From positions 372,001-436,000 of the forward strand of contig NZ_KQ040799.1 of assembly GCF_000971985.1 (NCBI RefSeq): 64,000 nucleotides of DNA. The letters run 5' to 3'. Each line of letters starts with the position of its first letter. The stretch's first letter is position 1. Under the pieces are notes generated by a model. The model did no database searches and was not told the DNA's origin. It worked only from the letters and a program-made list of their open reading frames with translations. The DNA comes from Paenibacillus dauci. Its GTDB lineage: Bacteria; Bacillota; Bacilli; Paenibacillales; Paenibacillaceae. Shown one piece after another: positions 35,711 through 44,971 of the stretch. Position numbers and translations under genes: made by a program.

Positions 35711-38149
35711 TTAATTCATGGTTTTGGCGAGCCGGGCAATTTCATCTGGGCTGAGTGCCTCGTTGTAGATACGTACATCATCCAGACTGCCTTTGAAATA
35801 GGCATCTGCAGCGAAGCGGCTTTTGCCCAGATAGGCTTCACGGGTCATGAGGTTTTTCGGATTAAACGTCATCTTGTCGTTCGTGCCCGCCAGTTGGCCG
35901 TTGAGGTACAATTTACCGGTATCGCCTGCCAGTGTTACTGTGACATGTACCCATTTGCCTTGTGGCATCGCTGAGCCAGTAACAATATTCTGGTCCGTAT
36001 TATTCTGATGAATCGTAAACTGCATTCCGGTTCCCTGCGATGGAGTCAGGAACATAAAGCCATTCATTCCATTGCCAAAGTCCATGATCCGCTGCCAGGC
36101 TGCGCCACCGTCCCATTTGACCCAGGCAGCAAAAGTAAAGTCCTCGCCATCGGTTACTGTTCCCGGTAGCTGTACATAATCATCCCGGCCATCCAGTGTA
36201 ATCATGCCGCCACTGCCATATACATTTCGGGTTACGCCATTCATCAGCGTACCATCGTAATGATTATAGGTACTGTCTGTGACAGTGGTACCGGAAGTTT
36301 CATCGAATGTGTAATGACTTAGCAGCGGACCGCGTCCCTGCTCCAGTACAGTCACTTTGAAATTTTTGTTCTTTTTGGAACCGTCTTTGGTAATGGTAGC
36401 AATCAGGGTTACTCTGGCATTGCCTTCACCAGCTGCCGGACGAGTCACTACTCCGGTATTCGAGATAATATCCGGCTTATTGGAACGCCAGCTGATCTGT
36501 GAATCACGTGTGCCTTTTACCGGCAGATTCAGATCGTAGAATACCCCGCTGATATCACCCAGGCTCAGATCTTCATCCACACTGGAGACGATCTGTTTAT
36601 CTTTGAGCTTTTCACGCTGGCTTCCCCATACACCAACACCGGACGAAGACAAGGCACTGAGGGTGATGACTGTTTTGCCGGAATCGGCATTGGTCTCATG
36701 CAGGAATACGCCCGTATAGGTGACTCCATTCACTTTGAAAATCCCTGTATTTTTGCCTTGCAGCTCCCAGGTTCCGCTAATATCACCGGTAATGGTACCG
36801 TCACTGTTCAGCTGAGCGGATACGGAATGATGAATATCCGCGCTGATATTTTTGTCCTGCGTAATCCACTGGTAGCTTCCGGCAATCTCATTTTTGCTGA
36901 CTGCGGCCTGAGGCTGCTGCTCACCAGCGTACCGATATGGCGCTACGACCGGCCAGCCGTCTTTATTCATGAACATCTCATGGGTGCGTACTTCATGCGC
37001 TTCACCGCGTCCAGGGAAGCGGGAATGGAAGATCAGGAAATAACGTCCGGTCTGTTCATCATAGTAAGCAGAGTTGTGACCCGGTGATACCGCCCCTGCA
37101 CCCGATCCTTCGCCGGGATCGCCAATTTCGCGATCGAACTGGTAGTTCCCGATAATCTTGACGCCGTACGGCTCGATCGAATCATCGTCAAACAGCGGCT
37201 TGGTTGGATCAGCCTTGACGTTAGTCATCTCATTGCCTGCCGCATCGTAGAACGGTCCATCCGGTGTTTTGGAGCGAACAACGCGCAAATTGTATCCGCC
37301 AGTCGCATCCAGTCCGCCGAATGACAGGTACATGTAATAATAATCCGTATCCGGGCTATACATCATATAAGCGCCCTCGATCCGGCTGTGATTGCCACCG
37401 ATTACTTTTTTGCCGTATCCCTGTCCAGGCAGAGGTTTACCGGTAGCCGGGTCCATCTGCATAACAAAGATACCGCCGGAATATGAACCATAGACCATCC
37501 ATAGCTTGCCGTTCTTATCATAAAATACGTCAGGGTCTACCGCATTCGGATGAATCCGTGCATCATAGATCGTACCGTCTTCACTCTTTTGATCCCACAT
37601 ACCGGATTTCAGGAAAATGCCTTTATCCTTGTACGGACCTTCAATTTTGTCGGCTACTGCGATCCCCATTGCCGAACGTGGTGAATCGCCTTTGCATGCA
37701 TTGTAGTACATATAGAATTTGCCATCAGCCAGTTGGATCACATCAGCAGCCCACAGCGTATCGGTCTGTGCCCAATCCAATGCTTCCCGCAGCTCGGTAG
37801 TTACATTCGGAATCAGTGCATTACCGTCGGCTACTCCGGAAGAGATCATATCCCAGTTCATTAGATCCTTGGATTTGGCAGATGCCAGATGGGAGCCAAA
37901 GATATAAAATGTATCTCCCACTTTGATTACAGACGGATCATGGACAGAGGCTTCCTTGTACAGAGGCGCAGCTGTACGACTGGCCTGAAGAGCTGCCATC
38001 TGCTGCTGCACATATCCCGATGATTGTACATTTACATAAGCTTGCGGCTGGTTGGTTTCGGATGCCGCAGAGATGCTGCCTGGCAATAACAGGGCTGTTC
38101 CCAAAGCGAGAAGGGTTGTTTTCTGCCATATTGGTTGTCTGGATTTCAT
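35711..38149 (-). CDS. Secreted GH43 endo-alpha-1,5-L-arabinanase with LamG domain
   Basis: An 812-residue exported enzyme that cuts arabinan side chains of pectin. After a signal peptide, the five-bladed GH43 domain (about 65-410) shows HDPSVIKVGD (base Asp), VDPDVFYD (pKa-modulating Asp) and SRIEGAYMMYSP (acid Glu). A small beta-barrel GH43 C-terminal domain follows (about 420-530), then an Ig-like domain (about 530-620) and a LamG/concanavalin-like carbohydrate-binding domain to the end. GAGGAAG precedes ATG 38149. Two cre-like sites upstream indicate CcpA repression by glucose. Confidence 0.94.
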   Translation of the reverse strand: MKSRQPIWQKTTLLALGTALLLPGSISAASETNQPQAYVNVQSSGYVQQQMAALQASRTAAPLYKEASVHDPSVIKVGDTFYIFGSHLASAKSKDLMNWDMISSGVADGNALIPNVTTELREALDWAQTDTLWAADVIQLADGKFYMYYNACKGDSPRSAMGIAVADKIEGPYKDKGIFLKSGMWDQKSEDGTIYDARIHPNAVDPDVFYDKNGKLWMVYGSYSGGIFVMQMDPATGKPLPGQGYGKKVIGGNHSRIEGAYMMYSPDTDYYYMYLSFGGLDATGGYNLRVVRSKTPDGPFYDAAGNEMTNVKADPTKPLFDDDSIEPYGVKIIGNYQFDREIGDPGEGSGAGAVSPGHNSAYYDEQTGRYFLIFHSRFPGRGEAHEVRTHEMFMNKDGWPVVAPYRYAGEQQPQAAVSKNEIAGSYQWITQDKNISADIHHSVSAQLNSDGTITGDISGTWELQGKNTGIFKVNGVTYTGVFLHETNADSGKTVITLSALSSSGVGVWGSQREKLKDKQIVSSVDEDLSLGDISGVFYDLNLPVKGTRDSQISWRSNKPDIISNTGVVTRPAAGEGNARVTLIATITKDGSKKNKNFKVTVLEQGRGPLLSHYTFDETSGTTVTDSTYNHYDGTLMNGVTRNVYGSGGMITLDGRDDYVQLPGTVTDGEDFTFAAWVKWDGGAAWQRIMDFGNGMNGFMFLTPSQGTGMQFTIHQNNTDQNIVTGSAMPQGKWVHVTVTLAGDTGKLYLNGQLAGTNDKMTFNPKNLMTREAYLGKSRFAADAYFKGSLDDVRIYNEALSPDEIARLAKTMN

Positions 38150-38259
38150 TATTTTCTTCCTCTCTGTATATAAATCTGTGTATATATAAGGCGATAACGA
38201 AAAAATGATCAAATACATACTATTCTGTAATCGTTAATAAATATATTTACGTTATTGAA

Positions 38260-38273
38260 TTAAAACGCTTGCA
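38260..38273. promoter_or_regulatory. cre-like site (12 of 14)
   Basis: TTAAAACGCTTGCA matches 12 of 14 positions of the CcpA operator TGWAANCGNTNWCA, 110 bases upstream of the arabinanase start. Confidence 0.55.
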
Positions 38274-38292
38274 TAAAAGATGATATCTGTAC

Positions 38293-38306
38293 AGATAGCG
38301 CTTACA
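38293..38306. promoter_or_regulatory. cre site (13 of 14)
   Basis: On the minus strand TGTAAGCGCTATCT matches 13 of 14 positions of the cre consensus. With its neighbour it makes carbon catabolite control of the arabinanase likely. Confidence 0.7.
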
Positions 38307-38481
38307 AACATAATAATTCACTTATTTATAAATAGGCAAGAAATATATTTATATATTTGTGTATTATAAATATATAAGTTAAACAAGTAAACGATATATA
38401 ATTCGTTATATTTATATCCGATCCTTTTTCCCTTTTAGATTCACTGCTCTTCTTACCCGTATGTTCTTCCTTTTTTTCATC

Positions 38482-38516
38482 AAAAAAGCCTGCCGTCTTT
38501 CTTGATGGCAGGCTTG
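38482..38516 (-). terminator. Terminator of the HAD hydrolase gene
   Basis: On the minus strand AAGCCTGCC ... GGCAGGCTT is followed by TTTTTG, 85 bases after the HAD stop. Confidence 0.85.
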
Positions 38517-38598
38517 ATTTATTGGGATTATATCCTGTTGTGGAACCAAAAAAAATGCTTTGTAGATGATCGGACAGATATTGTCCTCGATGTATAAC

Positions 38599-39264
38599 CT
38601 ACTCTGCCGCCAGCGTACGATTGTACACTTGCTGTTGCAGATAATCCATAAGTTGTGCCACGGAAGTAAACAGCTGATCCGGTTGTGCTTCGCGCAGTTC
38701 CTGTTCATCTCCGGCCGGTGCCCAGCAGGCAGAGGCAATGGGAATGCCTACTTCACGAGCTGCCTGGATATCGCCGAGTTTGTCTCCGATATATAATGCT
38801 TCTTCGGCAGGAACGCCGAGCTGCTCCAATACACTACGAATCCCCTGCGGTTTGATCTCTTTCTCGGCAATTCCATTTTCCACTACTTCAAAATACGAAG
38901 CGATACCGAACTGATGCAGCGTATAATCGCTTGTCGGCTTACTTTTGCCTGTTACCATGGCAATATGCATACCCTGATTCCTCGCCCATGACAGTAGCTC
39001 CCGCATTCCTTCAAAAGGAGCCGGACAGATCGCGTCATGCATTTCTTTGTAGCACTGGATATAATCATGCAACGCTTCTTCCCGGTGATCCTGAAGTAGC
39101 GTGCGGATAATTCCTTCCTCCGACGGGCCAAACGCATCCATAATTTCCTGATCGCTAATCTTTCTGCCCGCCCATGGTTCCAGCGCCTGATGGAACGCTT
39201 CCAGACAGAGCGGCTCGGTATTGCCAATGGTTCCATCCAGATCAAAAATAAGGCATGTAATCAT
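38599..39264 (-). CDS. HAD-family phosphatase (phosphoglycolate-phosphatase-like)
   Basis: A 221-residue haloacid-dehalogenase hydrolase, subfamily IA. Motif I is FDLDGTIGNTEPL, motif II VTGKSKPTSDYTLHQFG, motif III Lys in EKEIKPQGI, and motif IV YIGDKLGDIQAAREVGI. A helical cap lies between motifs I and II. It resembles phosphoglycolate phosphatase and PpaX, but substrates in this family cannot be assigned by sequence. AAGGAGG precedes the ATG at 39264. Single gene. Confidence 0.9.
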   Translation of the reverse strand: MITCLIFDLDGTIGNTEPLCLEAFHQALEPWAGRKISDQEIMDAFGPSEEGIIRTLLQDHREEALHDYIQCYKEMHDAICPAPFEGMRELLSWARNQGMHIAMVTGKSKPTSDYTLHQFGIASYFEVVENGIAEKEIKPQGIRSVLEQLGVPAEEALYIGDKLGDIQAAREVGIPIASACWAPAGDEQELREAQPDQLFTSVAQLMDYLQQQVYNRTLAAE

Positions 39265-39372
39265 GTCATGACCTCCTTGTACTGTGGAAGTATATTACCC
39301 TGATTACATGCCTGTTATGACACTAGTGATGTATAAAGTTATAGACCTTTTTGCTTGTGCAAGTGTTGTACC

Positions 39373-40461
39373 TTATTTGAGATATCGACGCGCTCCGGCA
39401 AATTCTTTTTTGTAGGCCGGTGTATCTACCGAAATAATCTCGACAGTCTTGCCTGCTTTTGGAGAATGCATCATTTTGCCGTCTCCGATATACATGGACA
39501 CATGGTGTACACTGCCTTTGCCATTGTCATGGGCGAAAAACATCAGATCACCAGGCTGCATATCGCTCCAGCTTACCGGCGTGCCTTCCTTGATCTGGGC
39601 GGAAGCATCACGCGGCAGGGCAATCCCGTGGAAACTGTACAGTGTAGAAGTAAAGCCGGAACAGTCAAATCCATACGCGGAGATGCCGGCCCACAGATAC
39701 GGCAGTCCGAGGAACTGTTTGCCTGTCTGAACAAGCTCTTCGCCGGTCGGTGCAGGAATATCGGATAATTGTTCATAGACATCCGCATCCTGCTTGCGCA
39801 GCCAGGCAGTGCCATTATCCGGCATATGCACCTGCAGCCAGTTTTCTTCGTTCGCGACCAGCGGCAGACGTGTATTGAAGCTCAGCGTCAGCAGACTGCT
39901 TTTGCGATCCGTATCATATAATTTGGCCGTCTTGGCACTGACGATAGCTACCGGACATTTGCTGTAGGCAGCACCTGTAGTCGTTGTCAGAATCTGCTTG
40001 CGCGGCAGCCAGCCCGGATAGCCGTACTTGCTGCGTGGTGTGGATTGTCCGACGACAGCGACATACGCCCAGTCTCCCTGTACTTTTAGCAGACGAACTT
40101 CCTGGCCATATAATGCCTGTGTTTCTGTTTTGCCGGTCAGCCAGCGGCGTTGATCCGCTGTAGCCATATTGGATGTCCATTTCTCCATATCGACTGGACT
40201 CGACAGCGATGGGGTATCCATCTGACGTGCCAGACCCGGTTCTGTCCACAAGGTAGCTACAGCGACATTTACATAATGCTTGCGTGCAGTTTGATTCACT
40301 TTACAGTCCTCTTTTGCTGCAGAATGGGATGTGGAGGCTGCTGCCGAAGTATGGCCTGCCGTTGTCCATGCAGCCAGCATCAGCAGACAGGCGGAGAGCA
40401 GCAGTGCCGCACCTGCCCAGCGCCCAGGGCGTCTGATCATCGTTGTGGATCTATTTTTCAT
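39373..40461 (-). CDS. NlpC/P60 endopeptidase with SH3 domains (YkfC-like)
   Basis: A 362-residue exported cell-wall peptidase. A signal/membrane segment (about 12-45) is followed by two bacterial SH3-like domains (about 70-240) and an NlpC/P60 domain: catalytic Cys in YGFDCSGFTSTLY and His in SVHHVSMYIGDGKMMHSP. The layout matches YkfC-type gamma-D-glutamyl-L-amino-acid endopeptidases that process released murein peptides. GGGAGA eight bases before ATG 40461 sets the start. Confidence 0.92.
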   Translation of the reverse strand: MKNRSTTMIRRPGRWAGAALLLSACLLMLAAWTTAGHTSAAASTSHSAAKEDCKVNQTARKHYVNVAVATLWTEPGLARQMDTPSLSSPVDMEKWTSNMATADQRRWLTGKTETQALYGQEVRLLKVQGDWAYVAVVGQSTPRSKYGYPGWLPRKQILTTTTGAAYSKCPVAIVSAKTAKLYDTDRKSSLLTLSFNTRLPLVANEENWLQVHMPDNGTAWLRKQDADVYEQLSDIPAPTGEELVQTGKQFLGLPYLWAGISAYGFDCSGFTSTLYSFHGIALPRDASAQIKEGTPVSWSDMQPGDLMFFAHDNGKGSVHHVSMYIGDGKMMHSPKAGKTVEIISVDTPAYKKEFAGARRYLK

Positions 40462-40600
40462 ATAAGTGATCTCCCTCGGGTACTGCATCCCATCTCATAG
40501 GATACGAAGCACCCGGATTCCATTTTTTGTATTATTTTAGCATAGCGAATCGCATCACGGTCGTTATTCCATTATAAAAATCATCATTTGCGAAAATCGA

Positions 40601-41263
40601 TTATTTGCGCCGTAATTCTTCTTCCAGATCCTCGTCAAAACGAATGCACTGGATCAGCTGAAAAACAGCGGCCAGACCAAGAGCGCCCCAGATGCCGGAA
40701 GTATCTACACCCGGTTGAATCTCCGATAGTGTGTAGAGCAGAATCGTATTACGCACAATAGCAATCACCTGAGTCTGCCAGAACTTCAGACTGCGACGCA
40801 GCAGTGGATACACATATTCTACGGTAGCCGGCTGTACATAAATCGCCAGTAAAAATAAACCTGCGACCGTCCAGACGGAATAGATCAGTGCACTGTCCCG
40901 TCCGTCGAACCGGATCAGATGAATCAGCGAACCAAGGTAGAAAAAGGCATACGCTGCAAAAGAAGCACCTGCTACGACAACGACCAGTCCAAGCGAGATC
41001 AATATTGCCATCGACAGACGATCGAACAGACTCGAAGGGCGGAACATTTTTTCCAGTGGATCTACCGGCTGACTGGATTCGGGATCACGCCGCGGAGAGC
41101 GGACAAATTTGAAATAGGAATACATACAGATCAGCATAAATACGATTATGCAGGTGATTAGCAGATTCTTCTCAATATGGATATGCTTCCGCTCCCTTCT
41201 GAATAATAATCCAATGCTGATCTGATCACGGAATAATATGTATCTCATACTATCATAAACCAC
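40601..41263 (-). CDS. Membrane protein of unknown function
   Basis: A protein of up to 220 residues with four or five membrane helices (near 35-52, 83-105, 125-142, 165-180 and 190-205) and a charged C-terminal tail rich in Glu and Arg. I recognise no family. The start is uncertain: ATG 41263 has GAGGAAAG about 13 bases upstream, while a better ribosome binding site (AGAAGGGAG, near 41195) precedes no normal start codon, only ATT. The gene is divergent from an AraC regulator. Confidence 0.7.
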   Translation of the reverse strand: MVYDSMRYILFRDQISIGLLFRRERKHIHIEKNLLITCIIVFMLICMYSYFKFVRSPRRDPESSQPVDPLEKMFRPSSLFDRLSMAILISLGLVVVVAGASFAAYAFFYLGSLIHLIRFDGRDSALIYSVWTVAGLFLLAIYVQPATVEYVYPLLRRSLKFWQTQVIAIVRNTILLYTLSEIQPGVDTSGIWGALGLAAVFQLIQCIRFDEDLEEELRRK

Positions 41264-41470
41264 TTATTCTTTCCTCTGTCCCGATAAATCCTTTTGGACT
41301 AAACACCAGTGATTTCCTGCAATTCACTATATTGTCACCATTTGCTGTAAAATTCAATTTTTCATGTCATAATGCAAGTTTGTTTATTGAAATCATGCTT
41401 CTAAAGCATTATATAACCTGTCATAATATAAATACACATGATATTCGTCTAGAAAGGAATCTTCCTAATT

Positions 41471-42316
41471 ATGCCGCTTAATCATACAATCTATACTCAC
41501 TCCGATGCCCACCAGCCGCTGGATCTTCATCTGCTTTTTTTTGGCAAGGAAGAATGTCTACCCGGTCATGCATGGGGACCCGGTATACGGGATGCTTATA
41601 TTTTGCATTATATTCACGCAGGCACAGGTACCCTGCGAATAGGAGATGCAGAATATCATCTGGGCCACAGTCAGGGGTTCTTGATTCCGCCGGATACGAT
41701 TGTACAGTACGAGGCAGATCCTGTTGAACCATGGGTATATTCATGGATCGGCTTCCGCGGTTTGCAGGCGCTGTCGCTGATGGAGCGGTCGCAGCTCACG
41801 GTCTCCTCTCCCGTCTACCGGATGCATCCTGAATCGATATTTGGCAGCTTCTATGAGCGGCTGCTGGAGACAGCCAATCAACCTGCCGGAGATATCCAGG
41901 CCCAGGGCATCCTTTATCAGCTGATGTATACGCTGATTGCCCGCCTGCCGGTTCACACAGCTGCCGCCCACCACTCCCGCTCCAAGGAGTCCCATATCCG
42001 TCAGGCGATCGAATATATCGAGAACAGCTACAGCCAGAAGATCAGCGTATTGGACATTTCACAGGCAGCAGGTCTGGATCGTACCTATCTGTCCAGCCTG
42101 TTCAAAGCCCGGTTTGGCATGTCCCTTCAGGCATTTATGCTGGAGTACCGAATGAACCGTGCTGTAGAGTTGCTGCATCATACCGATCTGTCGGTCAGCG
42201 AAGTCTCTCGCTCGGTTGGCTATGAAGATCCTTTTTTATTCTCCAAAATGTTCAAAAAAATCAAAGGCGCTTCTCCGCGCCGTCTGCGTGAAGAGCTGCT
42301 GCAGACCGGTCCTTGA
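41471..42316 (+). CDS. AraC-family regulator with cupin sensor domain
   Basis: A 281-residue regulator. Residues about 15-150 form an AraC-type cupin ligand-binding domain (GPGIRDAYILHYIHAGTGTL, HSQGFLIPPDTIVQYEAD). The C-terminal 100 residues carry two helix-turn-helices (ISVLDISQAAGLDRTYLSSLFKA and LSVSEVSRSVGYEDPFLFSKMFKK). Regulators of this type often sense sugars. No sugar operon lies next to it, although the arabinanase gene is 3.3 kb away. AAAGGA lies 12 bases before the ATG. Confidence 0.92.
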   Translation: MPLNHTIYTHSDAHQPLDLHLLFFGKEECLPGHAWGPGIRDAYILHYIHAGTGTLRIGDAEYHLGHSQGFLIPPDTIVQYEADPVEPWVYSWIGFRGLQALSLMERSQLTVSSPVYRMHPESIFGSFYERLLETANQPAGDIQAQGILYQLMYTLIARLPVHTAAAHHSRSKESHIRQAIEYIENSYSQKISVLDISQAAGLDRTYLSSLFKARFGMSLQAFMLEYRMNRAVELLHHTDLSVSEVSRSVGYEDPFLFSKMFKKIKGASPRRLREELLQTGP

Positions 42317-42374
42317 TCCTGCTTTCTCTTGCTTCGCTCGCTCTGGTCGACATTTCTTCACAGCAGCTTGCTGC

Positions 42375-43151
42375 TTACAGAACAGAAGAGCGGTCATGCA
42401 TCATCTCTGCCGGAGCCACACCCATTTTACGTTTGAATATCCGGTAAAAGTACGACACTTCCTGATAGCCCAGAAATTCGGCGATCTCGGCGATCGTCAG
42501 CTGGGATTCGGTTAGCATATAGACTGCCCGCTTCATACGCTGATCGTGGACATATTCGCTGATCGTCTGGCCAGTTGTATTTTTGAACAGCGAAGCCGCA
42601 TAATTGGGAGTTCGCTGGATGAGTTCACCGAGATGCTCCTTGGTAATCCGGCGGCTGTAATTTTGCTGGATATGCTGCTTCATCGCATCAACCAGACGCT
42701 GCTTGTCCTCACGGATCATACCGCGATCATATTCACGGTTCAGCTCGACGAGCAGCTGCACCAACAGCGAATCCGCCAGCAGCCGATAATAGGCAGGCTT
42801 ATCCCGCCACTGCATGGCAATATGCCGGAGACGATCATGGTATAGATCATAGCCGCCAGGCTTCATTTGCAATACCTCCTGGCTCTGCAGCAAAGGCAGT
42901 ACATACTGTTGTACCCGGAAGCGAATCACCTGCTTGGTATGGACACGGGTAGGAACGCTTTTGCCATAATAACCAGCTCCAGGCGGAATGAGCAGTAATT
43001 CTCCTTTCTCCAAAATCCGCTTTTGTCCATTCACCCAGTACACACAATTGCCATATGTAATCAAAACAAGACTGTATTCATCCTCTTTCAGATACTGTTC
43101 TTCATACCAGTCCATCTGGTGCTGTTCCTGCACTTCCACTACTTCCAGCAT
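42375..43151 (-). CDS. AraC-family regulator with cupin sensor domain
   Basis: A 258-residue regulator with an N-terminal cupin (EYSLVLITYGNCVYWVNGQK, LIPPGAGYYGKS) and a C-terminal double helix-turn-helix (ITKEHLGELIQRTPNYAASLFKN; LTIAEIAEFLGYQEVSYFYRIFKRKMG). AAGGAGG eight bases before the ATG sets the start. It is convergent with another AraC gene and divergent from pyruvate kinase; a role in controlling pyk is possible but unsupported. Confidence 0.92.
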   Translation of the reverse strand: MLEVVEVQEQHQMDWYEEQYLKEDEYSLVLITYGNCVYWVNGQKRILEKGELLLIPPGAGYYGKSVPTRVHTKQVIRFRVQQYVLPLLQSQEVLQMKPGGYDLYHDRLRHIAMQWRDKPAYYRLLADSLLVQLLVELNREYDRGMIREDKQRLVDAMKQHIQQNYSRRITKEHLGELIQRTPNYAASLFKNTTGQTISEYVHDQRMKRAVYMLTESQLTIAEIAEFLGYQEVSYFYRIFKRKMGVAPAEMMHDRSSVL

Positions 43152-43450
43152 ATGCTGTACCTCCTTGCATCACACAGGATTTGAATCTTTTTCCGGAGAT
43201 TATCAGACTTTTTAGCTGCATTTTGTCATAAACTGCGCTTTATTGCTGTTCTTAAATCATACTATAGTACATTGATTGTACAATAGTTCATAGCAGTCTG
43301 TGTATGTTACAGCTACAATGAATTATATACTACAGGTTGCCGGATAACGGTCCTCCCAGCATGGCAGGACAGAAATGGGACATTCGGACAGCCGCTACTA
43401 CAACAGGGCTGATCCTTATACCAGCCTGCATACTCGAGGAGGATTATTCA

Positions 43451-44866
43451 ATGTTAAGAACTAAAATCATCTGTACAATGGGACCCGCTTGTGACTCAAT
43501 CGAAATGCTTAAGGAAATGATCCAGGCTGGCATGACTGTAGCCCGTCTGAATATGGCTCACGGCGAGCTGGAAGATCACGTGATGCGTATCCGTAACGTA
43601 CGCCAGGCTGCAGCCGAGCTGAATACATTTGTACCGATCATGATGGATATCAAAGGACCTGAAGTACGTATTGGCAAACTCAAAGAAGCTTCCTTTGAAC
43701 TGCGTACCGGCAATCAGCTTATTCTTACGACCGAAGAGATTCTGGGTGATGCCGAGCGTATCGGTGTTAACTATCCGCAGCTGAACCAGGATGTTCATGC
43801 CGGCGACCGTATTCTGCTGGATGATGGACTGATTGATCTGACCGTACGTGAAGTTCGCGATAGCGAGATTGTGTGTGATATCGTCAGCGGCGGTACCATC
43901 AAGCCTCGTAAGGGTGTCAATCTGCCGGGTATTCATACTTCCCTGCCGGGCGTTACCGAGCGTGATGTGATGCACATTCACTTTGGCCTGGAACAAAATA
44001 TCGAGATGATCGCGGCTTCCTTTGTCCGCAAAGGCGATGATATCCGCGAAATCCGCGATATTCTGGCGAAAAACAATGCCGAAGATGTACAGATTTATTC
44101 CAAAATCGAGAATGCCGAAGGTATGGAAAACCTCGATGATATTATCGAAGCTTCCGATGGTATTATGGTAGCCCGTGGCGATCTGGGTGTCGAAGTACCG
44201 ATCCAGGACGTACCCGCTCTGCAAAAAGAAATGATCGATAAGTGTAATGTAGCCGGTAAACCGGTTATCGTTGCGACGCATATGCTGGAATCCATGCAGG
44301 TGAATCCTCGTCCTACCCGTTCCGAGGTCAGTGACGTTGCTAATGCTGTACTGCAAGGAGCAGACGTAATCATGCTGTCCGGAGAATCCGCTGCCGGTAA
44401 ATATCCGGTACAGTCCGTACAGACGATGGCTGCTGTAGCCAAACGTGCCGAGAGCATGCTGGATTATCAGGAGCAATTCTCTCGCAAAAGAGCACTGCAA
44501 TCTACCAACATTACCGAAGTGATCAGCCAGGGCGCAGTTAGCGCATCTCTCGAACTGAACGCCAAGGCAATCATTATCTCGACCGAGAGCGGCTTCACTG
44601 CCCGCATGATCTCCAAATATCGTCCAAGCGCTCCGATCATCGCTGTTACCCACAACGATGCGGTACTGAACAAAGTGTGCCTGCTGTCCGGCGTTATTCC
44701 GGTCAAAGGTGAAGCGGTATCCAGCACGGATGAAATGTTCGAATCCGCGATCCGCAATGCCGTAACTACAGGTCATATCTGTGCCGGCGATATCGTTGTT
44801 CTGTCTGCCGGTGTACCGATTGGTCAATCCGGTAACACTAACCTGCTCAAAATCCAACAGGTATAA
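43451..44866 (+). CDS. pyk: Pyruvate kinase
   Basis: A 471-residue pyruvate kinase (phosphoenolpyruvate + ADP to pyruvate + ATP). MLRTKIICTMGPACDS, the metal/phosphate motif MMDIKGPEVR, the signature KIENAEGMENLDDIIEASDGIMVARGDLGVE and ATHMLESM are present. It lacks the C-terminal PEP-utilising-like extension that makes the main Bacillus enzyme about 585 residues, so this may be a second isozyme. GGAGG eight bases before ATG 43451 sets the start; an open frame runs upstream to 43337 but is not conserved. A short GTCCT/AGGAC hairpin lies in the leader. Confidence 0.95.
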   Translation: MLRTKIICTMGPACDSIEMLKEMIQAGMTVARLNMAHGELEDHVMRIRNVRQAAAELNTFVPIMMDIKGPEVRIGKLKEASFELRTGNQLILTTEEILGDAERIGVNYPQLNQDVHAGDRILLDDGLIDLTVREVRDSEIVCDIVSGGTIKPRKGVNLPGIHTSLPGVTERDVMHIHFGLEQNIEMIAASFVRKGDDIREIRDILAKNNAEDVQIYSKIENAEGMENLDDIIEASDGIMVARGDLGVEVPIQDVPALQKEMIDKCNVAGKPVIVATHMLESMQVNPRPTRSEVSDVANAVLQGADVIMLSGESAAGKYPVQSVQTMAAVAKRAESMLDYQEQFSRKRALQSTNITEVISQGAVSASLELNAKAIIISTESGFTARMISKYRPSAPIIAVTHNDAVLNKVCLLSGVIPVKGEAVSSTDEMFESAIRNAVTTGHICAGDIVVLSAGVPIGQSGNTNLLKIQQV

Positions 44867-44893
44867 ACTACTTCCTGTATAGTCCATATACAG

Positions 44894-44935
44894 CAACAAG
44901 CCACGAATCCTCTACAGTGATTCGTGGCTTGTTTT
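44894..44935. terminator. Bidirectional terminator
   Basis: ACAAGCCACGAATC and GATTCGTGGCTTGT form a perfect 14-bp stem followed by TTTATTT, between the convergent pyk and chemoreceptor genes. Confidence 0.92.
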
Positions 44936-44971
44936 ATTTAGCAAATGTGTTGAAATCGTAATCTGGAAAAA

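Noticed and set aside
42353-42382. Imperfect hairpin between the two convergent AraC genes
   Set aside because: Stem interrupted by mismatches, overlaps a stop codon and lacks a T tract.
43496-44899. A 467-codon open frame opposite pyruvate kinase
   Set aside because: A long antisense shadow caused by the codon composition of pyk; composition is unlike a real protein and nothing is recognised.
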